Notes under the pieces: generated by a model
Told to the model about the DNA's origin: nothing
Seen by the model: the letters and a program-made list of their open reading frames with translations, nothing else
Database searches by the model: none
Made by a program: the position numbers and the translations under genes
Assembly (NCBI RefSeq): GCF_046244385.1
Contig: NZ_CP176366.1
Span: 1,116,001 to 1,180,000, forward strand
Direction of reading: 5' to 3'
Length of the DNA stretch: 64,000 nucleotides
Origin: Methanospirillum stamsii
GTDB lineage: Archaea; Halobacteriota; Methanomicrobia; Methanomicrobiales; Methanospirillaceae
Shown: piece by piece, positions 37,329 through 45,957 of the stretch
How the letters are laid out: each line of letters begins with the position of its first letter
Position numbering within the stretch: the first letter of the stretch is position 1

Positions 37329-38570
37329 CTACTTCCCTCCAATAATTTGATCGTATTCTGAAAGAGAACGTTTTATTACAGCAGTATCTTCAAACGGTTT
37401 TTTACTGGAAATGATGACCGGAGGCATTTTGCCATACGATTCATCTCTTGCTGCTTTGAGAAGACCTTCAAAATGTTCTTTTTGCCTGGAGACCTGATGT
37501 CTACCTTCAATGAGTCGATGTTCACAAATCTGAATACCATCTGACTCAACAATTACCCGTTCTCCAAAAATTTCTACAGTAACATTTTGGCGGGCATATT
37601 TCCAAGGAACTGAGTACCGGTTACCAAAGATAGAGATAAAACAGTCCTTTGAGACTTGTCGCTCTTCTCTTCGCTTAACGATATATGGAGGGATTGATTG
37701 TATTTGGGTGAGATTTTCATCCTGAAACCGGACTAAAGGGATCTCAAATGTTGTTCCATGTTCTTGATTGTTAACTTTCTCCATCCAGCGTTTTGCCTGG
37801 GTGTTGAGGTCTTCAATAGACGAAAATGCTCGGCCATAAAGAAAATTACTTTTTATAAACCCGATGGTCCTTTCGATTTTCCCTTTGGTTTTGGCACGAT
37901 ACGGTCGGCAGAGGTATGCCGTAAACCCGTAATGATTTCTGAAATCAGCAAATACGGGTTGAAATTCTGAATTCGTAGAAATTGGATTCCTCTTGAGTAC
38001 GACGGTTTTAAGATTGTCATACAGGATTTCCTGGGTGACCCCTCCAAAATACTCAAAAGCATGTTGGTGACAGAGAAGGAATGTAAAGAGATCGGTAGAT
38101 CGTGTAAATTCAAGGTATCTCATTCGGGAATAACCAAGAACCATCGAAAAACAATTTACTTTTTTCCGCTCTCCATTGGGCAGATCATAATAGCAATCAG
38201 CCCAGTCAACCTGGGCCTGAACTCCTGGTTTTGTTTCGTATCTTATTTCGGGAAGATTCTGTCGTTTAGGACGGATTGTTCTGAGATAATCTTTCAATAT
38301 GGTGTATCCGCCAGTATATCCTTTCTCAATCAGTTCTTCAAAAAGTCGGACCGAACTCAATTCGGGATACGACTCAATACGACTTTGTAGATAGTCCTTG
38401 AAAGAATCAAGTTTACTTGCTTTGGATTTTTTGAAAATACCGGGATGTGAACGCGGAAAACTGAGGTACTTGCGAATGGTTTTCCGGTCTTTACCTGTCT
38501 GTCGTGAGAGGGAACTGATGTTCACCTTTCCAAGTTTTATTTCCTGTTCTTGTGCTATATCGTGGAGCAT
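37329..38570 (-). CDS. istA: IS21 transposase IstA
   Basis: 413 aa from ATG at 38570, which has GAGGAGG eight bases upstream; the frame is open 20 codons further to a GTG at 38630 without a ribosome site. An N-terminal helix-turn-helix (ISSLSRQTGKDRKTIRKYL) is followed by the DDE integrase core: VDWADCYYD (first D), EILYDNLKTVVL (second D) and KGKIERTIGFIKSNFL (E). A C-terminal beta-barrel part follows (GNRYSVPWKYARQNVTVEIFG). Complete catalytic triad, no frameshift. Confidence 0.95.
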   Translation of the reverse strand: MLHDIAQEQEIKLGKVNISSLSRQTGKDRKTIRKYLSFPRSHPGIFKKSKASKLDSFKDYLQSRIESYPELSSVRLFEELIEKGYTGGYTILKDYLRTIRPKRQNLPEIRYETKPGVQAQVDWADCYYDLPNGERKKVNCFSMVLGYSRMRYLEFTRSTDLFTFLLCHQHAFEYFGGVTQEILYDNLKTVVLKRNPISTNSEFQPVFADFRNHYGFTAYLCRPYRAKTKGKIERTIGFIKSNFLYGRAFSSIEDLNTQAKRWMEKVNNQEHGTTFEIPLVRFQDENLTQIQSIPPYIVKRREERQVSKDCFISIFGNRYSVPWKYARQNVTVEIFGERVIVESDGIQICEHRLIEGRHQVSRQKEHFEGLLKAARDESYGKMPPVIISSKKPFEDTAVIKRSLSEYDQIIGGK

Positions 38571-38703
38571 TAGGTTTTCCTCCTCGGTTAACATGAACGA
38601 CACCCGGGTGACTGAACCTTGGTGCCGCACTGGGGAATTTATTCCGCCCTAACTGGGGAATTTGATCCCGCCGAGATTGGGGAAAACTAAGCCGCCATTG
38701 ACA

Positions 38704-38708
38704 ATTGC
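38704..38708. repeat. Right target-site duplication of the IS21 element
   Basis: Second copy of ATTGC. If the element and this copy are removed, base 36462 joins 38709 and the reading frame of the host gene continues without a shift. Confidence 0.85.
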
Positions 38709-40310
38709 ATTGAATTAAAAATCGAAGACTTTCAATTATTCATTAAATTTTTTGTAAATACAGACTCTTTTGATGATAACCATACACAAACTATGAACCG
38801 ATTAAACCACTTTCGCTCTGCTATACCATTTTGTACAAATTATCACTCTAAAGGATCATGGATATCCTCTTTGAATTATTTTATCAGTTATGATGAAACT
38901 GAAAAAAATATTCCAGCAACGAATTTTCCGTACCCTTCTGATAAAGAATTCAATGTTATTTGGACCCAGATTGTAGAAGGAGAATTCTATCCTGATACTT
39001 ATTTCGAATATATTAAGAGTTGGTCTACTTTAAGGAGAACTATTATTCAATTCAATAATGAAATTTCAAACATACTGATTCGTAAATTTCAATTTAATCA
39101 AGATTTAGTACCCGATTCAATAAAAGAATTATTAGAAAATCTATTAACTCAATTAAAAAATACTCCTTTAATAGATATTGATAGATGGGAGAGGATTGGT
39201 ATAAATTTCTCTGACCGAATTAAAGAGAAATTACAAAACAATGAGAAAATGAATTCATACATCTCTTCATATAGAAATTTCCTTTTTCAATATTATGGGA
39301 TTAATTCTAAACAAAATATAAGATTAGGATTCCATAATTTTCAAGATGCTGAAGCAAATTTATTTCAAATGCACAATTTTTTTGAACTTGTTTATTCAGA
39401 AAAACCTGACTATTTCAATGATTATTTAATTGTACAAGATGAAATCCAAAGTTTTCACAATTTCCGACTCTTATTAGGGTATCAAATAAATAACCACGGG
39501 CAAAAAAAGAGTGTTTTAAAATATTTAGAGCAAAAAGAGAAAGCAGAAAGAAAAGAAATAATCCAAGAAATTAAAGGCCTACTTAAATCGGTCAATGAAA
39601 GCGGAATCCAGGTTTTTTATCCTAAAGACCTGATAATTGAATTTCCTTTTAAAAGCATTATTATTGCATATTCTGTCAATGATCCTTGTCATACGGAGTT
39701 AGAGTTATTAGAAATTTTCAAAAAAATGTCAGACTACTCTAAAATTCAATATGTATATTTGATTCCTCTTTATCACAAGGGTATATTTACAGAGTTTGGA
39801 TTTAAAGTCTATATCGCCAATGTTCCTAAAATTTTACCATTATTAATTGAAAATAATCGTGAATTTTGGAAATATATGCTATCATTTAAGATTACAAACT
39901 ATTATAAAAAATTCGTAACCATAAACAATGAATATACAATACCAGAATATGAAATTTATTCACAATTATTTCAATTTTGCAATGAGTTCCAAATATTTAG
40001 CGAAATAAATAAGATAATTCTTTTAAAACCTGATGAAACGGATGAAAATTTAGTCAAATTGGAAAATCGATTTAATATAATGAAGATTAAAGCTAGGGAA
40101 AAAATAATTCAATTGATACAAAAGAATATTGATTTATTGAAAGAATATCAATTAAAGTATCCAAATAATGGATACTCTAACGAATTGATAACATTTTATC
40201 AATTAAATCTGGAAAAAATTAAAAGTAATCAAATGATCGATGATTTTGAGAATATTGATTACATAAGATTATTTAGTTATGTTGATTCTATGCCTATTAA
40301 CATTGAATGA
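38709..40310 (+). pseudogene. 3' part of the interrupted nuclease-STAND type gene
   Basis: 533 further codons, in frame with 34138-36462 once the IS21 element is removed; the junction would read FNIDC then IELKIEDFQ. The rejoined protein has 1308 aa. The first 28 codons lie before the first internal ATG at 38793, from which a separate 505-aa product could start. Composition is as AT-rich as the 5' part. The sequence is mostly helical, with a conserved-looking alpha/beta stretch (FPFKSIIIAYSVNDPCH and YVYLIPLYHKGIFTEFG) near the middle that might form a second small domain. I recognise no known C-terminal sensor repeats (TPR, WD40, LRR). Stop at 40308-40310. Confidence 0.8.
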
Positions 40311-40371
40311 TGGACACTTATTCAAAAAATAAATGTTAATTTTATTTTTATCTTCAATAATGGAACTTCTC

Positions 40372-40707
40372 TCACCACCTAAAAACCGCTGCCTTCCGGT
40401 GCTCCCCGCTGATCACCTTCCTCACCCGTTCTACCGGGGTCACATACTCACTTCCCTGAATCCTTATCCAAATCCCCTTCCCGGTCTCTGACAACCTCAT
40501 CTTCCCTGCCGGTCCATGCAGACCCTTCACCCGGACCGGCCCGAGACCCATCAGAACGTACTGCACCTTCGGAACCGGGACCTCGAACCTCCCAGTCCCG
40601 TCGATGAATATCACCAGGTGACCATCCCTGACGATCATCCTCCCGCAGTACTCGTACTGATTCCACGGAATCTCCCGGACGATGAAAGGAGAGGGATTAT
40701 CCCCCAT
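40372..40707 (-). CDS. Hypothetical protein from a GC-rich island
   Basis: 111 aa with protein-like composition (IPWNQYEYCGRMIVRDGHL, FIDGTGRFEVPVPKVQYVL, GKGIWIRIQGSEYVTPVERV), probably all-beta. I do not recognise the family. Codons end mostly in G or C, unlike the very AT-rich gene just to its right end and unlike the window average. A second open frame on the same strand (40840-40697, with EANPGKGNKPGDESPEQPGG) ends inside its start region but has no start codon. These may be parts of an integrated viral or plasmid operon. Confidence 0.5.
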   Translation of the reverse strand: MGDNPSPFIVREIPWNQYEYCGRMIVRDGHLVIFIDGTGRFEVPVPKVQYVLMGLGPVRVKGLHGPAGKMRLSETGKGIWIRIQGSEYVTPVERVRKVISGEHRKAAVFRW

Positions 40708-40843
40708 AGCCGGGGACCTCCTTCCGTCTTTTCAGGATAAACTCCCGGTTCTCCCGGTAGACTCCGCCTGGCTGCTCCGGTGACTCATCACCCGGTTTGT
40801 TGCCTTTGCCCGGATTCGCTTCCTTCAGCCATAGAACCCTCTA

Positions 40844-41059
40844 TCACGCTTCCGGCACAGCAGGCAGGATTCCGGGCACAGGGACCGGTACGCCGGACAC
40901 ATTCCCCGAACTTCCGGACCGTAATAAGTCAGGGGCCCGGACTATCGAGGGATAGAGATGTCCCTTCAACACCCCCTCTAACGGTATCACCCACCCAACC
41001 CACCGGGCGAAGCCCGTTTGATTCTCTATCCGGAAATGGCAGGTAATAACTTGGCTCAT
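40844..41059 (-). CDS. Possible small hypothetical protein upstream in the same GC-rich island
   Basis: 71 aa. The first 40 residues (MSQVITCHFRIENQTGF, WVGWVIPLEGVLKGHLYP) read like a folded small protein; the rest is Gly/Pro/Val-rich and less convincing. It stops with TGA-TAG at 40846-40841, and the open frame that runs on to 40697 is in the same reading frame. The two could once have been one gene or two small ones. Function unknown. Confidence 0.35.
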   Translation of the reverse strand: MSQVITCHFRIENQTGFARWVGWVIPLEGVLKGHLYPSIVRAPDLLRSGSSGNVSGVPVPVPGILPAVPEA

Positions 41060-41624
41060 CGCGGATCAGCTCCCGGACCGATGCCTATCTCCCGTAAACC
41101 GCGTCTCGCAGACCTGTATCCTGTTCTCCGGGTTTGAATATGAGGCAAGCCTCAGTATCACAGACCTAGGCCTTCTGGTCGGATACGTGATCTTCGTCAT
41201 CCTGGTGATATCCACTATCCCGTGCCGGAAATTCTGTTCAGCCTTCTGCCGGAGAGAATACCGATCACCATCTTCATGAAGAACATGATCATAGATTTTC
41301 TACCCTGCCCTGGACACATAATTTCCCCATCCGCCTCTCCTGTCTGCAGGCTAATATGAACTTCAACTAAGTAATAAGAGCAAAAGGACTTGCATATAGC
41401 AATGAATTTCCCGTACAACAGGTCATCATCCATGTTATGGGGAAATGAATCTCGATAACAAAAGGAAAGAACTGGATAAAGGAAAAACCATCAACTCAGC
41501 TCACATTCATCAGGATTGGGAAAACAATCCAAAAAGGTGAAATACTAGATTGGAGTCATATCGGGTAAAACCAGTATGAATCCCGGATAATCGAACGAAA
41601 AAATAAGAAAGAAATTGGGAAATT
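41060..41624. other. Gene-poor stretch with a possible membrane-protein remnant
   Basis: On the plus strand an open frame ending at 41279 contains a hydrophobic helix (LGLLVGYVIFVILVIST) followed by a Cys/Arg tail (PCRKFCSAFCRREY), but it has no credible start and overlaps the start of the minus-strand gene. It is probably a relic. The rest, 41280-41624, shows no coding content. Confidence 0.3.
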
Positions 41625-41867
41625 CTACAGGCCGGCACGATCCACAATTATGTCTGCGACCTGTTTTGCACTCTGAAACGGAAAATCAACTGATTTCAGA
41701 AGTTTTCCGGCCTCTCCGGCAGTCATTTTCAGATCCCCTGCCTGGCAGGTGGTATCTGCACCGGCAGGAAAAGCATTAATTAATTGTTCCGGTGTGTCAA
41801 TGGGGAAAGTTACTCCGGCCAGGGCTCCGGTTATCTGGGCATGGATTTGTTCTTTTACTGATGACAT
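41625..41867 (-). CDS. MTH865-family small protein
   Basis: 80 aa matching the MTH865 family, a small helical fold (EF-hand-like by structure) found in methanogens and a few others: EQIHAQITGALAGVTFPIDTP, then LINAFPAGADTTC, then AGEAGKLLKSVDFPFQSAKQ. Molecular function is unknown. It lies three bases behind a 54-aa Cys-containing protein with which it forms an operon, divergent from an HTH regulator with its own Cys residues. Confidence 0.85.
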   Translation of the reverse strand: MSSVKEQIHAQITGALAGVTFPIDTPEQLINAFPAGADTTCQAGDLKMTAGEAGKLLKSVDFPFQSAKQVADIIVDRAGL

Positions 41868-41870
41868 GGA

Positions 41871-42035
41871 TCATTCACTCTCCTTGATCATTGAAGTAAT
41901 ATCTCCAACGGCTTTTGCAATCGAACAATCGTTACTATGAGTACTGCATCCAAAGCAGGCATTCTTCAGATGAGAAATTGATTCCTCAGCTTTTTCTTTA
42001 GTTACTTGAGTTCCGGTACATTTCCATGTGGGCAT
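41871..42035 (-). CDS. 54-aa Cys-containing protein in operon with MTH865-family gene
   Basis: A short gene with start ATG at 42035 (GGTGAG closely before it) and stop TGA at 41871, three bases ahead of the MTH865-family gene. The product has a Lys/Glu-rich helix (KEKAEESISHLKNA) and the Cys group CFGCSTHSNDC, plus an early Cys in TWKCTG. The four Cys suggest a metal or redox site. The regular codon use, ribosome site and tight coupling make it a real gene. Family not recognised. Confidence 0.7.
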   Translation of the reverse strand: MPTWKCTGTQVTKEKAEESISHLKNACFGCSTHSNDCSIAKAVGDITSMIKESE

Positions 42036-42172
42036 TCATCTCACCTATAGGATCATCATCGGTTGAATAAATATACTTGAGCGTCATTACAATAACCTTT
42101 TTGTAAGCAGGTGCATTCCTCTAACTCAAAGAGTTATATTATCATCCACTCAATACCTGTTCAGTATTTTTC
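42036..42172. promoter_or_regulatory. Divergent promoter region between the Cys/MTH865 operon and the HTH regulator
   Basis: A TATA-like element for the minus-strand operon (AAGTATATTTATTC, 42063-42076 region) and one for the plus-strand regulator (GAGTTATATTATC near 42130-42142) face away from each other. The regulator probably acts here. Confidence 0.4.
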
Positions 42173-42931
42173 ATGGAAAAAACTGCAGATAAATCCCCTA
42201 CCCTTGATTCTCTCATGGATGAAATGCAACAGATGCGAGGTGAATTACATCGGTTTATTGAACGGACAAACCAGGTTCACATCCAGTCAATAGTATCCGG
42301 GCTGAAAAATGAATACGCAGCCCTCATTTCAAAAAACCATATTGAACAGGCTCATGATTGTCTCTCATCCCGGATGATTCATGACTGTGTCATGCATGAT
42401 ACCTGTTTCAAGATCTTCCTTGATTTCCTCACTGCCACATCAAATCATATCAAAGAAGGAAAAATAACTGACGAGATCGTAGAGGACTATAAAACTCAAT
42501 TGAAAGAGATGAGAAAGAAGGGCCCATACGAAAAATGTGACACCTGTTTCCAGGAAGTCAATCGACTGTTTGAAAAGCAGATTGACCTGATGCAATCTCT
42601 TGGGATCCTGCATGGACAGGATTGTCCGGTTCCGGTCACTGATTACCCGGATGAAAAGATAGTGTCAGAGATTGTAGAACCAATTGCAAGTCCTATCCGG
42701 TTTCAGATTCTTCAGGCAGTATCCTCTGAAACCAGAACATTCTCTGATCTCTCGCACCTGACAAAACTTCGCGGAGGAAATCTCCTGTTTCATATCAAAA
42801 AGTTGCAGGAAGCGGGAATGATCATCCAACGACATGAGCGTGGGGATTATATTATCACGGAAAAGGGTTTCAGAGTACTATCATCAATCAGAGAAATATA
42901 TCGTAAATTGAGCAAAACCCTCCTTTCATGA
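42173..42931 (+). CDS. ArsR-like winged-helix regulator with Cys-rich N-terminal domain
   Basis: 252 aa. The C-terminal 80 residues are an ArsR-type winged helix: PIASPIRFQILQAVSSE, then FSDLSHLTKLRGGNLLFHIKK cut short here at its recognition helix, then a wing around HERGDYIITEKG. The N-terminal part is helical with a run of Cys residues (HDCVMHDTC and KCDTCF among them) that could sense metal, oxygen or redox state. The gene is divergent from the Cys-protein/MTH865 operon with 137 bases between, so control of that operon is likely. ATG 42173 is used; upstream sequence is non-coding. Confidence 0.8.
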   Translation: MEKTADKSPTLDSLMDEMQQMRGELHRFIERTNQVHIQSIVSGLKNEYAALISKNHIEQAHDCLSSRMIHDCVMHDTCFKIFLDFLTATSNHIKEGKITDEIVEDYKTQLKEMRKKGPYEKCDTCFQEVNRLFEKQIDLMQSLGILHGQDCPVPVTDYPDEKIVSEIVEPIASPIRFQILQAVSSETRTFSDLSHLTKLRGGNLLFHIKKLQEAGMIIQRHERGDYIITEKGFRVLSSIREIYRKLSKTLLS

Positions 42932-43636
42932 TACTAGTCTGTTCCAGGATAATAGCAACCGGACTTTGGTATGCCCTCATGATTTCATTCATAATCTGAT
43001 GACAATTGTAAATGCAGATCCCCTTTTACCGTAAAGATATCAAAACCAGAATTAAATCCATTTTATCGATATTTAGGAATTATTCCCCGGACCTTTATAC
43101 TCAGGGAGTAGAATGGAACCTGAATTGAATAAGATGAGCCTTATTTTTAATTCAACCTTCAATTTGCCGGAATTTATCTCCTTAATTCAGGCTCGGATAA
43201 ACCGGCAGAAAATTGAACCCAAAACGCAAAATTACTTGCAAATGTGTGACATATAGAAGGCCGCTATGGTGCCAGGAGATTCTTCCCTATTCATATGGTG
43301 GGTGAGACGGTGATCGAGGCTTTCCGAACCGATAAGAAAACAAGATTTAGCCTCCTTTTTTGGGTCAGAAATACATTCATTTTCCAGAATAGAATGAAAT
43401 AAATCTAGATTATCAGATTTTTACCAGGATAAGAAAATATTCATGTGGGGAAAGGAAACTTTGGCCAAAGGTTCAAAGCGATCGTTATGTGGGTATTTAA
43501 ACAAAATAAAGACACATTAGCGAGATGATCGACATCGCTTGTTTCGCATGATAATGCCACCACACACCCACATAAACTGATCGCAAAGCCCCTGGTATGC
43601 GGAACCAATTAAGTCTCAACCCTTCATTATTTTCGT
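42932..43636. other. Long stretch without a gene
   Basis: No coding region is seen in these 705 bases. The segment contains the 17-mer ATATAGAAGGCCGCTAT (43253-43269), almost identical to one at 11888-11904, and AT-rich sequence between. It might hold an untranslated RNA, but no known structure was recognised. Confidence 0.45.
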
Positions 43637-43829
43637 ATGAATTGAAAAATTATCATCGAAGAAGAGACCGAAGATGGCGTTTTATTGTCAGTTGCCCGGG
43701 CCTTCCCGGTGGTCATTCCGAGGATGAGACCGTAGAGGAAAACCTCGTCAATATCAGGGATGCCTCGCTGTTCTCAATAAACGGGCAGAACAGAGTCAGA
43801 GTGCCCGGGTCATGGAGATCACCGTATAA
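43637..43829 (+). pseudogene. Decayed hicB antitoxin gene
   Basis: Reading two frames in turn gives a HicB-like sequence: KIIIEEETEDG in one frame (with a stop just before it), then RFIVSCPGLPGGHSEDETVEE and NLVNIRDA in another, then scattered matches around NRVRVPG. The core FIVSCPGLPGGHS is the hallmark of HicB. At least one frameshift and one early stop make the gene dead. Confidence 0.7.
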
Positions 43830-43940
43830 ATGGGCAAGCTTCAGATCATCTCCGGTTTAGCTGCAGTCAAGGCAGACCGGGAGCCATGTGATCAGAAACA
43901 TGGCATAGATGGTACCTTATTGGTCATCCTTCATGACTGA
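43830..43940 (+). pseudogene. Decayed hicA toxin gene
   Basis: Starts with ATG at 43830 and reads MGKLQIISGLAAVKA, the usual HicA opening, after which a block is missing; the other frame then shows GSHVIRN (the catalytic-His region) and the first frame KHGIDGTLLVILHD before a TGA at 43938. It follows the decayed hicB directly, so this was once a hicBA pair of a different type from the intact one at 29.0-29.5 kb. Confidence 0.65.
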
Positions 43941-44047
43941 TGGAACTGGGTTCCTTGTGAAATCTCATATCAATTAACGATTTACACCGGTCTTCCTTCC
44001 TGACCGTGATATCGAATAAATTACAAAGGAAAACATAGATGTAAGTA

Positions 44048-45757
44048 ATGAATGTGCCTTATAGATTTGTGAAACCTGGATTTACAATTGGAATACTCAT
44101 TGCAGTATTACTAATAACTGTGGCAGTGGGAGCCTATCCAATAGATTCCAAGGTAGTAACTACCCTTGACCGTACTGTTCTTCCTGTTGCCGTGCCTTCA
44201 ACATCACCTGCTATTCTTCCGTATGAGGTTTCTCTCTATTCAAATAATGGATATGGGAACTGGGAGTATGGTGATGGACTCGGGTATGAAAAAAGGCTTG
44301 ACCTTTTATCACCGTTATATAACAACACTACGGGCACTAATTCTGGAAAACTTCTGCGTTTCTTTGACATGACGGACATTCATATAATAGACGAAGAAAC
44401 CCCGGCCCAGGCGATTTATTATGGCTATATGGGTGGTGAGTCTTCAGGGTATTCACCGGTGATGCTCTCTACTACTCAGGTTCTCGATGCTGCCGTTCAG
44501 ACGATAAACGCTCTTCACAAGGAAGAACCCTTTGATTTCGGGATCAGTCTCGGTGATGCAGCAAACAATGAGCAATATAATGAAATCCGGTGGTATATCG
44601 ATGTTCTCGACGGGAAGACGATCAACCCTGATTCCGGAGTGAAGGATGATCCGGTTCCCGGCCCTCTCAATGATTATCAGGATGAATACAAAGCAGCAGG
44701 GCTGAATACATCAATTCCATGGTATCAGGTTCTGGGAAATCACGATCATAACTGGATAGGGACGAATCCGCCTGATGATTACCTGAAAACGAACTATACC
44801 GGGGAATATATCCTCAACATGGGAAATATTTTCACCGATCCCAGCGGTATTAAGAGCCGTGGGCTTTATATGGGGTCTATCGATGGACGGACGGTATATG
44901 GAGAAATCATCGGCGTAGGAAATGTTTCCGACTTCAGAACACCTCCGAAAGTGCTGGCTGCAGATCCGGACCGGCGGGTTCTCTCGGTATCTGAATGGAT
45001 GGGTGAATTTTTCAATACTACTTCTCATCCGATGGGCCACGGATTTAACCGGTCTGATGCTGAAGCTGGAATCGCTTACTATTCCTTCGAACCGACGCCT
45101 GATATGCCGATCAAAGTCATTGTTCTCGACGACACACAGCCTGCAACCGATGCTGATGCTGGGGGATACGGGCATGGTTCCCTTGATCAAAAGCAGTTTG
45201 ACTGGCTGGTCAGTGAATTAGATCAGGGTCAGGCAGATGGAAAACTCATGATCATTGCTGCACACATACCGGTCGGAGTGGAGGGCAGTGGTTCGTCGCT
45301 TGATGAATATATGGCATGGAGCTCGGTAGCTGAGATATCTGAGCAGCAGCTCCTTGACAAACTCCATGAATACCCGAATCTTATCCTGTGGATAGCAGGG
45401 CATCGCCATTTCAATACCATCACTCCCCAGGTATCACCAGATCCCGATCACCCGGAACTTGGTTTCTGGGAGGTGGAGACCTCATCATTGCGAGACTTCC
45501 CTCAGCAGTTCCGGACATTTGACATTGTCAGAAACAGCGACAATACGATCTCGATATTTACCACCAACGTTGATCCTGCAGTGAAAGAGGGAACGATTGC
45601 AGCACAATCACGCTCGTACGGAGTTGCAGCGATGGAGATATTCAATAGTACGCTCCCGTACTTGCCGAGTGGTTCATATAATGCAGAACTGGTCAAACCA
45701 TTAAGTCTTGAAATGCAGGAGAAAATCCAGAATTACGGCACCCCGGTGATTCCCTAA
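44048..45757 (+). CDS. Secreted or membrane-anchored metallophosphoesterase (TIGR03768-like)
   Basis: 569 aa with an N-terminal hydrophobic signal/anchor (about 12-32). Calcineurin-type metal motifs are present: FDMTDIHI (D-x-H), SLGDAANN (GD), VLGNHDHNWIG (GNHD), IIAAHIPVG (H) and AGHRHFN (GHxH). The presence of long inserts, such as the one with the DGKTINPDSG sequence, and the overall length fit the TIGR03768 subfamily of metallophosphoesterases found in bacteria and methanogens. It probably cleaves phosphoesters outside the cytoplasm; the substrate is not known. A T-run right after the stop ends the transcript. Confidence 0.82.
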   Translation: MNVPYRFVKPGFTIGILIAVLLITVAVGAYPIDSKVVTTLDRTVLPVAVPSTSPAILPYEVSLYSNNGYGNWEYGDGLGYEKRLDLLSPLYNNTTGTNSGKLLRFFDMTDIHIIDEETPAQAIYYGYMGGESSGYSPVMLSTTQVLDAAVQTINALHKEEPFDFGISLGDAANNEQYNEIRWYIDVLDGKTINPDSGVKDDPVPGPLNDYQDEYKAAGLNTSIPWYQVLGNHDHNWIGTNPPDDYLKTNYTGEYILNMGNIFTDPSGIKSRGLYMGSIDGRTVYGEIIGVGNVSDFRTPPKVLAADPDRRVLSVSEWMGEFFNTTSHPMGHGFNRSDAEAGIAYYSFEPTPDMPIKVIVLDDTQPATDADAGGYGHGSLDQKQFDWLVSELDQGQADGKLMIIAAHIPVGVEGSGSSLDEYMAWSSVAEISEQQLLDKLHEYPNLILWIAGHRHFNTITPQVSPDPDHPELGFWEVETSSLRDFPQQFRTFDIVRNSDNTISIFTTNVDPAVKEGTIAAQSRSYGVAAMEIFNSTLPYLPSGSYNAELVKPLSLEMQEKIQNYGTPVIP

Positions 45758-45761
45758 CTCC

Positions 45762-45769
45762 TTTTTTTT
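45762..45769 (+). terminator. T-run terminator after the metallophosphoesterase gene
   Basis: Eight consecutive Ts begin five bases after the stop codon, a standard archaeal intrinsic termination signal. Confidence 0.55.
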
Positions 45770-45957
45770 CGTCATTGAATCGAATTCTACCGGTTATTAT
45801 GAATTTCTAGAATCAGAAGACTCTTCGTTGTTTCATGCAGGTTAGGTACCTACCGACTTCCATCCAGGAGATAAACCAGCATCTGTTGAGAAAACTCTAA
45901 TTGAATCCTTCCCTGGATTATTAAAAAGTTGACGACGAACCGAATTTACTATTTATA

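Larger units (their letters stand above)
36463..38703. mobile_element. IS21-family insertion sequence, 2241 bp
   Basis: The element carries istB and istA on the minus strand. Its ends are imperfect inverted repeats: TGTCAACGGCGG at 36463-36474 and, read on the other strand, TGTCAATGGCGG at 38692-38703 (11 of 12 match). Further inside each end are several GGGGAA-type repeats, as usual for IS21 transposase binding sites. It is flanked by the 5-bp direct repeat ATTGC, within the size range of IS21 duplications. Both transposition genes are intact, so the element looks recent and mobile. It lies inside the nuclease-STAND gene, in opposite orientation to it. Confidence 0.93.

Noticed and set aside
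38793..40310. Independent 505-aa gene
   Set aside because: The frame is open 28 codons before this ATG up to the IS21 target repeat and joins the upstream half exactly, so it is the 3' part of a split gene.
40516..41046. Plus-strand ORFs in the GC-rich island
   Set aside because: Pro/Arg/Ser-rich translations antisense to more protein-like minus-strand frames; typical of open frames caused by high GC.
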